A stretch of 42,690 bases of DNA from Candidatus Pacearchaeota archaeon (GCA_017609405.1 JAFCDZ010000006.1:1-42690), one strand, 5' to 3'. Counted from the first letter of the stretch, positions 29,154 through 39,052 are shown. Numbers and translations are program-made. The notes: a model not told the origin generated them from the sequence alone.

Positions 29154-29662
29154 AAGGACAAATAAAAATACAACAAATGGCAATTGTTCTTGTGGCTATT
29201 GTTTTGTTGTTTGTTATAGTTGGTTTATTTTTTACAGGTTTTGGTATAAATTACCTAAGGAAGTCTGCAACAAATATTGAAGAAAAAAATGCCAAGCTTC
29301 TGGTTGCTAAATTATCAGATACCCCTGAATTCTCATGCGGAGAGAGTTTTGGAACTGGAAAAGTATATTGCGTTGATTTTGATAAAGCAATGGCTCTTTC
29401 TCTGATTGAGGATTATTCTGATTTCTGGGGTGTTGCAGAGATAAAAATAAGAAAAATATACCCAAAAGAAAAGGAGAAGATTTGTAATATTGAAAATTAT
29501 CCTGATTGCAACACATTAATTGTATTTTCTGATAAGAATGTTAAAAAAGGTCCAATGCAATTTAATTATATTATTTTATGCAGAAAAGAATCTTATGGAG
29601 GAAAAAGTTATGATAAATGCGAAATTGGAGAGTTGCTTGTTGCAGGAGTGGTAAAAAAATGA
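29147..29662 (+). CDS. pilin-like small membrane protein
   Basis: MVKGQIKIQQMAIVLVAIVLLFVIVGLFFTGFG; overlaps the upstream gene by 7 nt. Confidence 0.65.
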   Translation: MVKGQIKIQQMAIVLVAIVLLFVIVGLFFTGFGINYLRKSATNIEEKNAKLLVAKLSDTPEFSCGESFGTGKVYCVDFDKAMALSLIEDYSDFWGVAEIKIRKIYPKEKEKICNIENYPDCNTLIVFSDKNVKKGPMQFNYIILCRKESYGGKSYDKCEIGELLVAGVVKK

Positions 29663-30138
29663 AGAGGGCTCAAGAAGAGATGGTCGGATTTGTATTAATA
29701 TTTATTATAATTTCAATAGTTGCTCTCTTTGCAATTGGTTTCCTAATAAACAAAGGAAGTGGAGAAAAAGAAGACAAAGATTATTCTACAATGTCTTTAT
29801 TGAACGCAATATTACAATATAGTACAGATTGTGCGAATCTTTATGAGCCAAATTATTATTCGGTGAGGGGATTAATTAGTGCTTGCGAAGAGGAAAAAAA
29901 GTGTTTAGATGGGAGAAAAAGCTGTGAAGTATTGAAAAATGTGATAAGTGACATATTAAATAAAACAATTATAATTGGAAATGAAAGTAGATACAAAGGA
30001 TATGAATTTAAGATGTTTTCAGAAAATTCTAAGAAAATAGAGATTATTTCAGGTAAAAAAACAAAAAATTATGCTGGAGCACTTGAGATATTAAGTGGAA
30101 ATGAAAAAATTACAATAATTCTTAGAATCTATTACTAA
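29659..30138 (+). CDS. pilin-like small membrane protein
   Basis: MKRAQEEMVGFVLIFIIISIVALFAIGFLIN; ATGA overlap; start 29659 preferred over 29617. Confidence 0.65.
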   Translation: MKRAQEEMVGFVLIFIIISIVALFAIGFLINKGSGEKEDKDYSTMSLLNAILQYSTDCANLYEPNYYSVRGLISACEEEKKCLDGRKSCEVLKNVISDILNKTIIIGNESRYKGYEFKMFSENSKKIEIISGKKTKNYAGALEILSGNEKITIILRIYY

Positions 30139-30494
30139 ATATTTATGTGAATTGTAACTGATGTTGTTGAAATAACAGGTTTGTGTCTTATCCTATTATT
30201 ATGTTTTTCTTCAATTAGATCAATAAACCCAAATCTTTCAAGTAATTTAACATCATCAAGAACTGCTTTAAAGTTTCTTCCAAGAATCTTTGCAAGTTCA
30301 TAAAGGGATTCTGGTTTATTGTTTTTAATTACACAAAGCATTCTTGCTTTTTCATTGGTTAAAAGATTTCTTAATGCTGCCAAACCTGAAAAATCATAAT
30401 CTTCTTTTGAATCTTTTTTTGATTTCACAAATGAAAAAGTTCCTTTTGACTCTTTTATAGTTATTTCACGAACCTTTGTCTTTGCCATTTTCAT
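30135..30494 (-). CDS. winged-HTH regulator, HVO_A0114-like family
   Basis: LAALRNLLTNEKARMLCVIKNNKPESLYELAKILGRNFKAVLDDVKLLERFGFIDL; start possibly 30485. Confidence 0.75.
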   Translation of the reverse strand: MKMAKTKVREITIKESKGTFSFVKSKKDSKEDYDFSGLAALRNLLTNEKARMLCVIKNNKPESLYELAKILGRNFKAVLDDVKLLERFGFIDLIEEKHNNRIRHKPVISTTSVTIHINI

Positions 30495-30710
30495 ATAGGT
30501 TATATTTCTAAATATATATATGAAACATAGTTTTTAAATTTATCTATTTGGAAATTATATATATTAAAAAAATTATAGATATTGAGAAAACAGCGAGGGA
30601 AATTAATAAAACAGAGGGCTTCTTAATTTATTAGTAACACCGAAAGATTTATAAATAAACCTTAAAAAAAGCTTGTTTTTTATAGTACATGTTATTATAT
30701 AATAGTAAGC

Positions 30711-30824
30711 TTTTTAAATAAAGATGGATTGGTAATATTGCGCGTAAGCGCAGGAGAAACCTAAATGGTTGTCATTGACAACATGGTCAATAGAGGTGAA
30801 AGGAGGTATAAGGAAAAAAGAAAA
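30711..30824 (+). promoter_or_regulatory. S-layer gene promoter and structured 5' leader
   Basis: TATA-like TTTTTAAATA 30711-30720; hairpin TGCGC-GTAA-GCGCA 30739-30752; hairpin GTTGTC-ATT-GACAAC 30768-30782; SD GGAGGT 30802-30807. Confidence 0.6.
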
Positions 30825-33242
30825 ATGAAATTTAGAAAGATACTAGCTGTTTTAGGTAGTGCTGTACTTGTTGGTTCATCTATGGGTTTTGCTGCTGCTG
30901 CAAACTATCCTGCTCCTTTCAATGAAGGAAAGGTTGCAGTTGTTTATGGTAGCAATGCAGCAGGCTCAGATATTGCTCAAGCTGCAAACATATTTGCAGG
31001 ATTGAATAAATTATCAACAAGTACAAGTGCGACAACTAGTGCTAGTGTCAGTGGTGAAGCATATGTCTTACAAAAGACATCTACAAAGTTCCACTTAGGA
31101 GACTATGTTGGTGATGTTGTTTCAACAAAAATAACTGATGATGATTTACCAACACTTCTTGCTGACGGAACTTATGTAGATGATGACAATGATGAATTTG
31201 ACTACAGTCAAGAGATAAACTTGTACAACTCATCATTAAGGCTTGAGATGTTTGAAGATAATGACTACAAGCCTGATGAGCCAACAGTTGGTATAAAAAT
31301 AGACAATGGAGACGGTATCCTTAACTATACATTAGACTTCAGTGATGAACCATACTGGTCTGATTTAGCTACAACAGACTTCCCATTATTAGGAAAAGAA
31401 TACTATGTATTAAGTACTTCAAACAACAATTCAATGACTCTCCTTGACTCTGCTGCTGATGCAATAGTTGTTCAAGATGAATCTCAAACAATAACTGTTA
31501 ATGGAAACAGTTATGAGGTTAGCATTGAGTTTATTGGAAGCAGTGATGTGAAATTAAATGTAAATGGAGAGGTTACAAACAGTTTATCTGAAGGAGAAAC
31601 TTACAAGTTAAGTGATGGCTCTTATGTAGGTGTTAAGGATATAATGTACACCTCAAAAGATGGAGAATCAAGTAAAGTAGAAATAAGTATTGGTTCAGGT
31701 AAGCTTGTCTTGACTAATGGTCAAGATGTTGAGCTTAATGAAGACACCATCTCTGGATTAGTAGCTTACCTTGGAAATAACGGAGGTAAATTGTCTAATG
31801 TTACATTATCATGGGAAGCTGATGATGATTTATTCATCACAGAAGATAGCTCAATAACTCTTCCAGGATTTGGAAGTATTAAAATGAGCTTTGGTGGTAT
31901 GGTCTATCCAGCTCAAGAATCAATCAAGATTGAAGCTGGAGGAGATGACTATGCACAATTAAAAGACTTCCCATTAAAAGATACAACATCAAGTATTAAC
32001 TTCCTATACTTTAATGGAAGTGCTTATACTGCTGTTGGAAAAGATGCTAGTGAAAACTTATTAAGAACAAGTGGAACAAATAGCATCACATTTTATGGAG
32101 ACACAGACAGTTACTTCATTGCTTCATGGACTGATGGAAATGATGCAGAGTCTTACTTGATGAGAGCTACTGACTTCAAGAATGATAGTGGTACAATAAG
32201 GTGTGATATCCAGTACATGAAAGATGGTAGCTGGGTAACAAAGAAAGATGGTGCTGAGAATGGTGACACAGTAAGTCTTGGAAATGTTGACCTTAACATA
32301 GGTGCAATAAATAAGGCTGATAAAACTGTAGTCATAGCTGCTGGAAACAATAATGTTGATTTCCACACACTTTACTCTGCTGAAGGTATGAAAGTATACC
32401 TTCCATGGGTGAATACAACAGATGTTACTGTAGCAGACAACAGTTCAACATGTAATAGTGTTTATGGTACATTAGGTGTTGGACAATTAGGTTATGATGC
32501 CACATTAACACTGCAAAATGGAACACAATTTAATTGTACTTACTATCCATCTACTTATAGCCTTATCTTCTCAGAAGAAGATAAGGATGGAAACATAGGG
32601 GATGGTGCAAACATTACTGTTACTCTTGGAGATGACAGTAATGATGAAGTTAGTGTTACAGGTGTTTCTCCATCAGTAGGTGGAAGTTCAACAGAGATAG
32701 ACGACTCTGATGTATACAGAAACTTTGCTTACTCTGACCTAGCTACTGAAATTAAGTGGGACAAAGGTCCAGACCAACAAAAAGCAGAGCTTATCTACCA
32801 CGGTGACGAGTCTTATGGACTTGTCTACATTGGTGCAGAAGATGCATCTGTTGCAGGTGGTAGTAGCTCTTCAAGCACAGCAACATCAACTGTTGATGTA
32901 GAATTAATCAAAGACAGTGAGGTTAGCTCTTACTCTGACAGAAACCTCATTGTTGTTGGTGGTAGCTGTGTTAACAGTGTAGCTGCTAATTTGCTTGGTG
33001 GAAGCTTCTGTGGTGAAGAATTCACAAGCAAGACAGGTGTTGGTGTTGGACAGTACTTAATCCAGAGCTTTGGAGACGCTTACACAGAAGGCAAAATTGC
33101 ATTACTTGTTGCTGGTTATGAAGCTGGCGACACTGTAAATGCAGTTAAATACCTTCTTAACAACAACGTTGACACAAGCGCTGGAAAGAAGTACATTGGT
33201 TCCACTGCAACAAGTGCTCAAGCAGTAGTTACTAGTGCATAA
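30825..33242 (+). CDS. S-layer protein
   Basis: Signal peptide MKFRKILAVLGSAVLVGSSMGFAAA; NYPAPFNEGKVAVVYGSNAAGSDIAQAANI; C-terminal NLIVVGGSCVNSVAANLLGG...YTEGKIALLVAGYEAGDTVNAVKYL. Confidence 0.9.
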   Translation: MKFRKILAVLGSAVLVGSSMGFAAAANYPAPFNEGKVAVVYGSNAAGSDIAQAANIFAGLNKLSTSTSATTSASVSGEAYVLQKTSTKFHLGDYVGDVVSTKITDDDLPTLLADGTYVDDDNDEFDYSQEINLYNSSLRLEMFEDNDYKPDEPTVGIKIDNGDGILNYTLDFSDEPYWSDLATTDFPLLGKEYYVLSTSNNNSMTLLDSAADAIVVQDESQTITVNGNSYEVSIEFIGSSDVKLNVNGEVTNSLSEGETYKLSDGSYVGVKDIMYTSKDGESSKVEISIGSGKLVLTNGQDVELNEDTISGLVAYLGNNGGKLSNVTLSWEADDDLFITEDSSITLPGFGSIKMSFGGMVYPAQESIKIEAGGDDYAQLKDFPLKDTTSSINFLYFNGSAYTAVGKDASENLLRTSGTNSITFYGDTDSYFIASWTDGNDAESYLMRATDFKNDSGTIRCDIQYMKDGSWVTKKDGAENGDTVSLGNVDLNIGAINKADKTVVIAAGNNNVDFHTLYSAEGMKVYLPWVNTTDVTVADNSSTCNSVYGTLGVGQLGYDATLTLQNGTQFNCTYYPSTYSLIFSEEDKDGNIGDGANITVTLGDDSNDEVSVTGVSPSVGGSSTEIDDSDVYRNFAYSDLATEIKWDKGPDQQKAELIYHGDESYGLVYIGAEDASVAGGSSSSSTATSTVDVELIKDSEVSSYSDRNLIVVGGSCVNSVAANLLGGSFCGEEFTSKTGVGVGQYLIQSFGDAYTEGKIALLVAGYEAGDTVNAVKYLLNNNVDTSAGKKYIGSTATSAQAVVTSA

Positions 33243-33282
33243 ATAAGAGGGGTTTCAACCCCCTTATTTTTTCTTTTTTTAT
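33242..33282 (+). terminator. intrinsic-like terminator after the S-layer gene
   Basis: AAATAAGAGGGG-tttcaa-CCCCCTTATTT followed by a T-rich tract. Confidence 0.75.
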
Positions 33283-33543
33283 TTTTTAATTCAATGCTTG
33301 ATATACTTATATTAAGATTATTTCTTGTTAATATTTGATTTAGGGATTATAAAAGAGTTAATTGGAAATATTTATAGCAAGGTTCGGCATTCTCAGAAAA
33401 GATGAGGAATTATCCAAAATCTCGTTTTAACTATTTGCCAAAATTCTATTTATTAACTCTTGAGATTTCAATAAACCCTTTTTATTTTTCAATATGGCTT
33501 CTAAGAGAGTAATCTTTTTATAATCTTGTTTTGTTTTTTAGTT

Positions 33544-34110
33544 ATGAGAAAAATAATGACAAGAGCAGAAAAAGAAAGAATAAGAAAAAAAAGAGAGTTA
33601 ATTGTTGGGGTTGTTCTTACTGCTGTTTTATTATTAAGTACATTTGGTTATGCTTTTATGAATAATAAAGGGGCTTCTACAAGGATAATTAATTATAATG
33701 GATTCAAATTTCAAAAACAAGATATCTTTTGGGTATTAAATATCAATAACCTTAATTTTTATTTTAAATATCTTCCAGATGAGAATATTAAAATCAATAT
33801 AACAAAAAAAATAAGTGACTATTATCAAAAACCATTATATATCTATTCTGAAGAAGAAGGGCTTGAGAAAGAAATATATCAAAACCTAATAAATATTGCT
33901 CAGAGAATTCAACCTGCATGCCCAGAAAATGAAAGCGATTGTAATCCAGAATATCCGATTAAAGATTGCACTCAAAATTTTATAATTATAAAGGAAGGTA
34001 ATGGAAGTGTTGAAGAAGAGAATAATTGTGTAATAATATATTACCAAGACAAAGAAGATGCTCTTAAAAAAATAGATCTTGTTTTATTTAAGATTTTAGG
34101 CATAGAATAA
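33544..34110 (+). CDS. membrane-anchored hypothetical protein
   Basis: N-terminal basic region plus TM LIVGVVLTAVLLLSTFGYAFM; Cys-containing ectodomain. Confidence 0.6.
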   Translation: MRKIMTRAEKERIRKKRELIVGVVLTAVLLLSTFGYAFMNNKGASTRIINYNGFKFQKQDIFWVLNINNLNFYFKYLPDENIKINITKKISDYYQKPLYIYSEEEGLEKEIYQNLINIAQRIQPACPENESDCNPEYPIKDCTQNFIIIKEGNGSVEEENNCVIIYYQDKEDALKKIDLVLFKILGIE

Positions 34111-34139
34111 TTTTTAAATTAAGATATATTTAATAAAGA

Positions 34140-34727
34140 ATGGCAAAACTAAAAAAAGAGGATAAACAGATATTGTTGGTAATTTTAATTGGAATCATAA
34201 TAATTGGCTCATTTTTTGCAGTTTACTATATAAAAAAAAGTGCTGAAACAATAGATTATAAAGGTATGAAATTTAGGATGATAAAAAAGAGTGATGGGAT
34301 AACTACATACCAATATCGTATTCCTTTAATAGTCAAGGGTGAAAGAGTTGATTATATGTTCTATTTAAGAAATAATCCTTGGGAGCTTGAAAAAATTAAT
34401 TTAAGCGCAAACATTAGCTTATTAGATTATATTTTGTTAAAAAGTGAGGGGGATTTAACTTGCGGGGGTGATGGTTTTATTGCTGCTGGAAATCTTGGGA
34501 ATGCTCTTATAATAGATGGAAAAAAACTATTAGTAAACAAAAGCCTGCCTTGTGAAAGCCCAACAAAATATTCCTGTATCATAATAAAAGAATCAAACCA
34601 AACAAGAATAGCAGAAGTAAGAAAAAATGTCTATGAAATTGATGTTGCTAACTGCGAGGTCTTAAAAGCAGTTGAAAGATTTACATTAGAAATTCTTAAA
34701 GATATTCACTCTAAAACTCTTGAATAA
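34140..34727 (+). CDS. membrane-anchored hypothetical protein, possible distant paralog of 33544-34110
   Basis: TM ILLVILIGIIIIGSFFAVYYI; shared IDYKGMKFR / INYNGFKFQ motif. Confidence 0.6.
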   Translation: MAKLKKEDKQILLVILIGIIIIGSFFAVYYIKKSAETIDYKGMKFRMIKKSDGITTYQYRIPLIVKGERVDYMFYLRNNPWELEKINLSANISLLDYILLKSEGDLTCGGDGFIAAGNLGNALIIDGKKLLVNKSLPCESPTKYSCIIIKESNQTRIAEVRKNVYEIDVANCEVLKAVERFTLEILKDIHSKTLE

Positions 34728-35303
34728 TTTTTTTCTAAAGATATAAATAAAGAAGATAACTAATAAGAAGATAATTATAATATTGATATGCCTTAGAATT
34801 ATTGTAGCATTATTCCTAAAAAAGTATCCTAAAAAAATAAGAAAAGCAGACCAGACACCTGCTCCAAGAAAAGTATAAAAAGTGAATCTATAAAGATTCA
34901 TTTTTGAAAAACCTGCAGGAAGGGAGATTAATTGCCGAATAACAGGAATAAGCCTTCCAAAGAAAGTTGTAACATCGCCATATTTATCAAAAAACCTGTC
35001 TGCCCTGTATAAATCTCTTTTTTTAAGAAAGAAAAATTTTCCATATTTATCAATTAACAATTCTACAACATTTCTTCCAAGAAAAAAAGCAAGGAAATAA
35101 TTAAAATAAGCGCCAACTAAACTGCCTAAGATTGAAAAAAATAAGATTTTAAAAAAAGACAGCTTCCCAAGAGCCATTAGATAACCTGCTGGGATTAAAA
35201 CAGCCTCGCTTGGAAATGGAATAAAAGAGCTCTCTATAGCCATAAGGAGAAATATAGAAAAGTAATCCAGATTTGAAAGAAGGTTAATTATTGAGGACAT
35301 CAT
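34686..35303 (-). CDS. DedA family membrane protein
   Basis: ESSFIPFPSEAVLIPAGYLMALGKLSFFKILFFSILGSLVGAYFNYFLAFFLGRNV...FFGRLIPVIRQLISLPAGFSKMNLYRF. Confidence 0.9.
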   Translation of the reverse strand: MMSSIINLLSNLDYFSIFLLMAIESSFIPFPSEAVLIPAGYLMALGKLSFFKILFFSILGSLVGAYFNYFLAFFLGRNVVELLIDKYGKFFFLKKRDLYRADRFFDKYGDVTTFFGRLIPVIRQLISLPAGFSKMNLYRFTFYTFLGAGVWSAFLIFLGYFFRNNATIILRHINIIIIFLLVIFFIYIFRKKLFKSFRVNIFKNF

Positions 35304-35815
35304 CTTAATTTTTCAATTAAAAATTTAATATCATCATAAACAGGAATTGTTTTAATTTTAAAAAATTTAAGTTCAAACATCCAAATAGTTACAACAAAGA
35401 ATGTGCTCAAAAAATACCAAAAGAATAGATGAGCTTTATAAAAAAAAGAAGAACCAATATAAAGGAGATATGATAAAAAGACAATCCTTAAAATATTAAA
35501 AACAAAGAAGAGAAAAAGAGAAAAAAAGACCATCTTTATTCTCTTGAATGGCTTAACATTAGGAATAGAGAAATTTAAGAAGAGTAATAGATAATACCCT
35601 GCCCCACCAATACATGCCCCAATTAGTTTTATTGAAGAACCTCCAAAAGAGATAATGTCATTATCTAAATGTGCATCAAAAAAAAGATTCAATAAAAAAT
35701 ATGAAGAATAAATTGTTATTGGAGAAAAAAATAAATAAAGTAGATAAAATGGACCAATTCCCAACAAAACAACAAAAAGATATCTCAAGAACATATAAAA
35801 AATTCTCTTATTCAT
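35300..35815 (-). CDS. archaeosortase/exosortase-like membrane protein
   Basis: Multi-TM with candidate catalytic Cys (GACIGGAGYYLLL), Arg (FNILRIVFL) and His (YKAHLFFWY) in the family order. Confidence 0.78.
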   Translation of the reverse strand: MNKRIFYMFLRYLFVVLLGIGPFYLLYLFFSPITIYSSYFLLNLFFDAHLDNDIISFGGSSIKLIGACIGGAGYYLLLFLNFSIPNVKPFKRIKMVFFSLFLFFVFNILRIVFLSYLLYIGSSFFYKAHLFFWYFLSTFFVVTIWMFELKFFKIKTIPVYDDIKFLIEKLR

Positions 35816-35844
35816 AAGATAATAAAAAAAAGAATGTTTAAAAA

Positions 35845-37740
35845 TTATTGCTTAGATAGTGAAATTTTTATTGCCAAAGTTATTATTATAACAATTAAGA
35901 CAACATTTGCAATTACAAAGATCCATAAATAACCTTTTTTCCATAAATCTTTCCAAAAAGATTGCTTTTCTTCGATTGAAAGTGAAACTGGTTGAGTTAT
36001 TGTGTTTCCATTACTGTCTGTTAAAGAAACTAAGAAAAGTTTTTCTCCCTCAACATCATCTTTTACTTTAAGAGTTACAGTTACTTCTTCTGATTCTTGT
36101 GGTTTTAATAAAACAACATTTTTTGAAAGAGAAGCTTCATCAGCCCAAGAAGAATATCCAGAAACATTTATTGTGAAAGCTGTTTGTTCTTTTCCAGAAT
36201 TTATAATTGAAATTTTAACAACTGCTTCATCACCTGCAACTCCTCCAGATTCAAGATTAGCAGAGATTGTTGCTTGTGGTTGAATATAACAATTTCCAGA
36301 TACAGAGATTACTTTATAGAATCTTGCTTCATCATCGTCATAATCTGTCTTATAGATATCATTATCCTCGTCATAAACAATAAACTCAAGAGTGTAGTTT
36401 TTCTGTTCAGCATCTTTTGGAATTGAAAGAATCGCAGTTAATTTTTCAGAGTCAAGTGAATCAATATCCCCCACTTCAACTTTTTTATAGATTCCCAATT
36501 CTTTATTTTTTATTAATACACTAACATCTTCTTGGTCGTCTGTTCCGATATTCCAAACATCTGCGCTAACCTCGATATCAGAGCCACATAAAGCATCTTC
36601 TGAAACTCTTATATCATCAAGGATAACAAAATCATTTTCAAGTTGAATATCTATTGTTTGTGAATCACTTACACATGTTTCATTATAATCATAAGCCCTA
36701 TCTTCCCCTGTTGCCCTTACATAGAAAATATATCTGTGGTCATCTACAAGTTCATCAATATCCTCATCAAATTTAAAATCTATATTAAGAATCTTGTATT
36801 TTCCGTCACTTAAACTAAACTCAGGTTCATCTTCTTCAATTATCCATTTACCTTCATCTTCATCATATAAGCCCCATTCCACTTCTATATCCTTAATTTT
36901 TTCAGGGCCATCGTTTTTTATTTTAACTTCAACATTAATTTCATCAAAAGGGAACCAATCCTCGTCTTTTCCAAACCCATGGTCTACATTTATATCTAAT
37001 CTTGTTATCTCCAAATTGCCATTATCTTCAACATCACAATAACTCTTTCTAAGAGTAACTTCTCCAGAAGCAGTTGTATTATCTTCTGCTGTTGCAGTTA
37101 TAATTGCTGTATTATCCCCAAGATCAAGATAAGAGATTCTTTCAGCAAGAGTAACATTAATTTCTTTAGATTCTCCTGGAAGGAGAGAATCAATTGTTTC
37201 TGGAGAAACTGAAACACTCATATCGCCTGAAGCAGTTATCTGGATATTATTTAATTGAACATTTCCTTCATTTTTAATAACTACTTTTGTTTCTTGTTGA
37301 CCTTCTTGAATTGCTGAACTAGAAACACTTAATTGCTTTGATTCTAAAATTGGAACAGAAAAAGTTATTGATTGTTCTGCTCTATCTACGGGTTTTCCCA
37401 CAATTATTCCTGCAAAAGTTCCTGATTGATATCTTTCATTTATAGTAACTTTAACAGTTAAAACCTTTGTTTCGTTTTGAGCAAGAGTGATATTATTAAT
37501 ATCTTCAATAGAGATATTTCCAGAAGTTGGTTGAGAACTAAAAGAAACATTAATCGAATCTGATGTTCCTGTATAAGTTACATTAAAAGTAACATCAAAA
37601 CTTCCAGCATCATGACTAATATTAGATGGTTGCGAAACAATATTCATATTGAGAACGGGACTAGAAGCACTAGAAAAATTCATTAAAACAAGTGCTAAAA
37701 ATATGCTTGCAAAGATTATGAAAGTAGTCTTTGTTTTCAT
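35845..37740 (-). CDS. secreted repeat-domain surface protein with C-terminal TM (NEW3/CARDB-like domains)
   Basis: Signal peptide; repeated beta domains with NVQLNNIQITASG.., LLPGESKEINVTL, LKPQESEEVTVTLKV; C-terminal TM GYLWIFVIANVVLIVIIITLAI. Confidence 0.75.
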   Translation of the reverse strand: MKTKTTFIIFASIFLALVLMNFSSASSPVLNMNIVSQPSNISHDAGSFDVTFNVTYTGTSDSINVSFSSQPTSGNISIEDINNITLAQNETKVLTVKVTINERYQSGTFAGIIVGKPVDRAEQSITFSVPILESKQLSVSSSAIQEGQQETKVVIKNEGNVQLNNIQITASGDMSVSVSPETIDSLLPGESKEINVTLAERISYLDLGDNTAIITATAEDNTTASGEVTLRKSYCDVEDNGNLEITRLDINVDHGFGKDEDWFPFDEINVEVKIKNDGPEKIKDIEVEWGLYDEDEGKWIIEEDEPEFSLSDGKYKILNIDFKFDEDIDELVDDHRYIFYVRATGEDRAYDYNETCVSDSQTIDIQLENDFVILDDIRVSEDALCGSDIEVSADVWNIGTDDQEDVSVLIKNKELGIYKKVEVGDIDSLDSEKLTAILSIPKDAEQKNYTLEFIVYDEDNDIYKTDYDDDEARFYKVISVSGNCYIQPQATISANLESGGVAGDEAVVKISIINSGKEQTAFTINVSGYSSWADEASLSKNVVLLKPQESEEVTVTLKVKDDVEGEKLFLVSLTDSNGNTITQPVSLSIEEKQSFWKDLWKKGYLWIFVIANVVLIVIIITLAIKISLSKQ

Positions 37741-37916
37741 GTAGTCATTTTAGAGTTATGAAGGTTTATAAATATTTCTATTCTTAAGAATATGTTTTTA
37801 ATTTGTTAAAATCGGGCAATTCATAGAATAAAAAACAAACCCAAACGTTTATAAACCACTAATTTTAAATTATATTATCTTTCTAAGATTGTTAAGGTCT
37901 TAGATGGAGCTAAAAA

Positions 37917-38384
37917 ATGATTTTTGTTGTAAAAGTAACCACAAACAAAGAAGAAGGAGTAATGGACCTAATAGAAGATAGAGTAAAAAGGAAAAAATTA
38001 GAAGTTTATTCAGTAACTCGCCCACATGGGTTAAGAGGATATATCTTTCTTGAAGCAAAAGATAAAAAAACAGCAGAGGAAGCAGCATATAATCTTCAAT
38101 ATGTAAAAGGAATCATCGGAACAACTTTAAGTTATGAAGAAGTAGAAAATATGATAAAACCATCAGTAGAATCAATGTCTATTGAAGAAGGGGATATTGT
38201 TGAAATGATATCCGAACCATTTAAAAAGGAAAAAGCAAAGGTTGTAAGAGTGGACAAAGCAAAAGGCGAAGTAGTAGTAAATCTCCTTGGGGCTGTTGTC
38301 CCACTTCCAGTAACAGTTAAAATGGACAATGTTCGAGTAATAAGAAGAGAAGAGCAAGAAGGAGGAGAAGAAAATGGAAATTAA
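37917..38384 (+). CDS. spt5: transcription elongation factor Spt5/NusG
   Basis: MIFVVKVTTNKEEGVMDLIEDRVKRKKLEVYSVTRPHGLRGYIFLEA..., KOW region VEMISEPFKKEKAKVVRVDKAKGEVVVNLLGAVVPLPVTVKMDNVRVI. Confidence 0.94.
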   Translation: MIFVVKVTTNKEEGVMDLIEDRVKRKKLEVYSVTRPHGLRGYIFLEAKDKKTAEEAAYNLQYVKGIIGTTLSYEEVENMIKPSVESMSIEEGDIVEMISEPFKKEKAKVVRVDKAKGEVVVNLLGAVVPLPVTVKMDNVRVIRREEQEGGEENGN

Positions 38385-39018
38385 GTTATTAGTTGATGGG
38401 GGAGCAATGACTCCAGGACCTGCATTAAGCCAAAAATTAGGACCCATGGGAATAAATATTGGTCAAGTTATCTCAAAAGTAAATGAGGCAACAAAAGAGT
38501 TTAAAGGATTAAAAGTCCCAGTCACACTTGTTGTTGATCCTTCAACAAAAGAATTTGAAGTAAGGGTTTCTTCTCCACCAGTATCGGGGTTATTAAAAAA
38601 AGAGTTGGGTCTTGAAAAAGGCTCTGGATTGCAGGAAACAGAAAAAGTAGCAAATGCATCAATTGAACAAATAATATCAATTGCAAAAGCAAAAATGCCT
38701 GATTTATTATGTAAAGATTTAAAATCAGCTGTAAAAACTGTTGTTGGTACTGCTGTAAGTTTAGGAATATTAATAGAAAATAAACCTGCAAAAGAAGTGG
38801 AAATAGAAATTGACGAGGGAAAATATGATAAAGAAATTTCAGAAGAAAAAACAGAAACACCTCCTGAAAAGTTAGCAAAATTAAAAGAATATCTTGAGAA
38901 TTATAAAAGGGAACTTGAAAAGATAAAAATAAAACAAGAAGAAGAGAGTAAAGAGGAAACTCCACAAGAAGAAAAGAAAGAAGAACAAAAAGAAGAGACT
39001 AATGAAGAAAAGAAATAA
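38374..39018 (+). CDS. rpl11: 50S ribosomal protein L11 (uL11) with charged C-terminal extension
   Basis: KLLVDGGAMTPGPALSQKLGPMGINIGQVISKVNEATKEFKGLKVPVTLVVD; highly charged E/K tail. Confidence 0.96.
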   Translation: MEIKLLVDGGAMTPGPALSQKLGPMGINIGQVISKVNEATKEFKGLKVPVTLVVDPSTKEFEVRVSSPPVSGLLKKELGLEKGSGLQETEKVANASIEQIISIAKAKMPDLLCKDLKSAVKTVVGTAVSLGILIENKPAKEVEIEIDEGKYDKEISEEKTETPPEKLAKLKEYLENYKRELEKIKIKQEEESKEETPQEEKKEEQKEETNEEKK

Positions 39019-39052
39019 TTTATAAACTAAAAATACCCCAATAAGATATATT

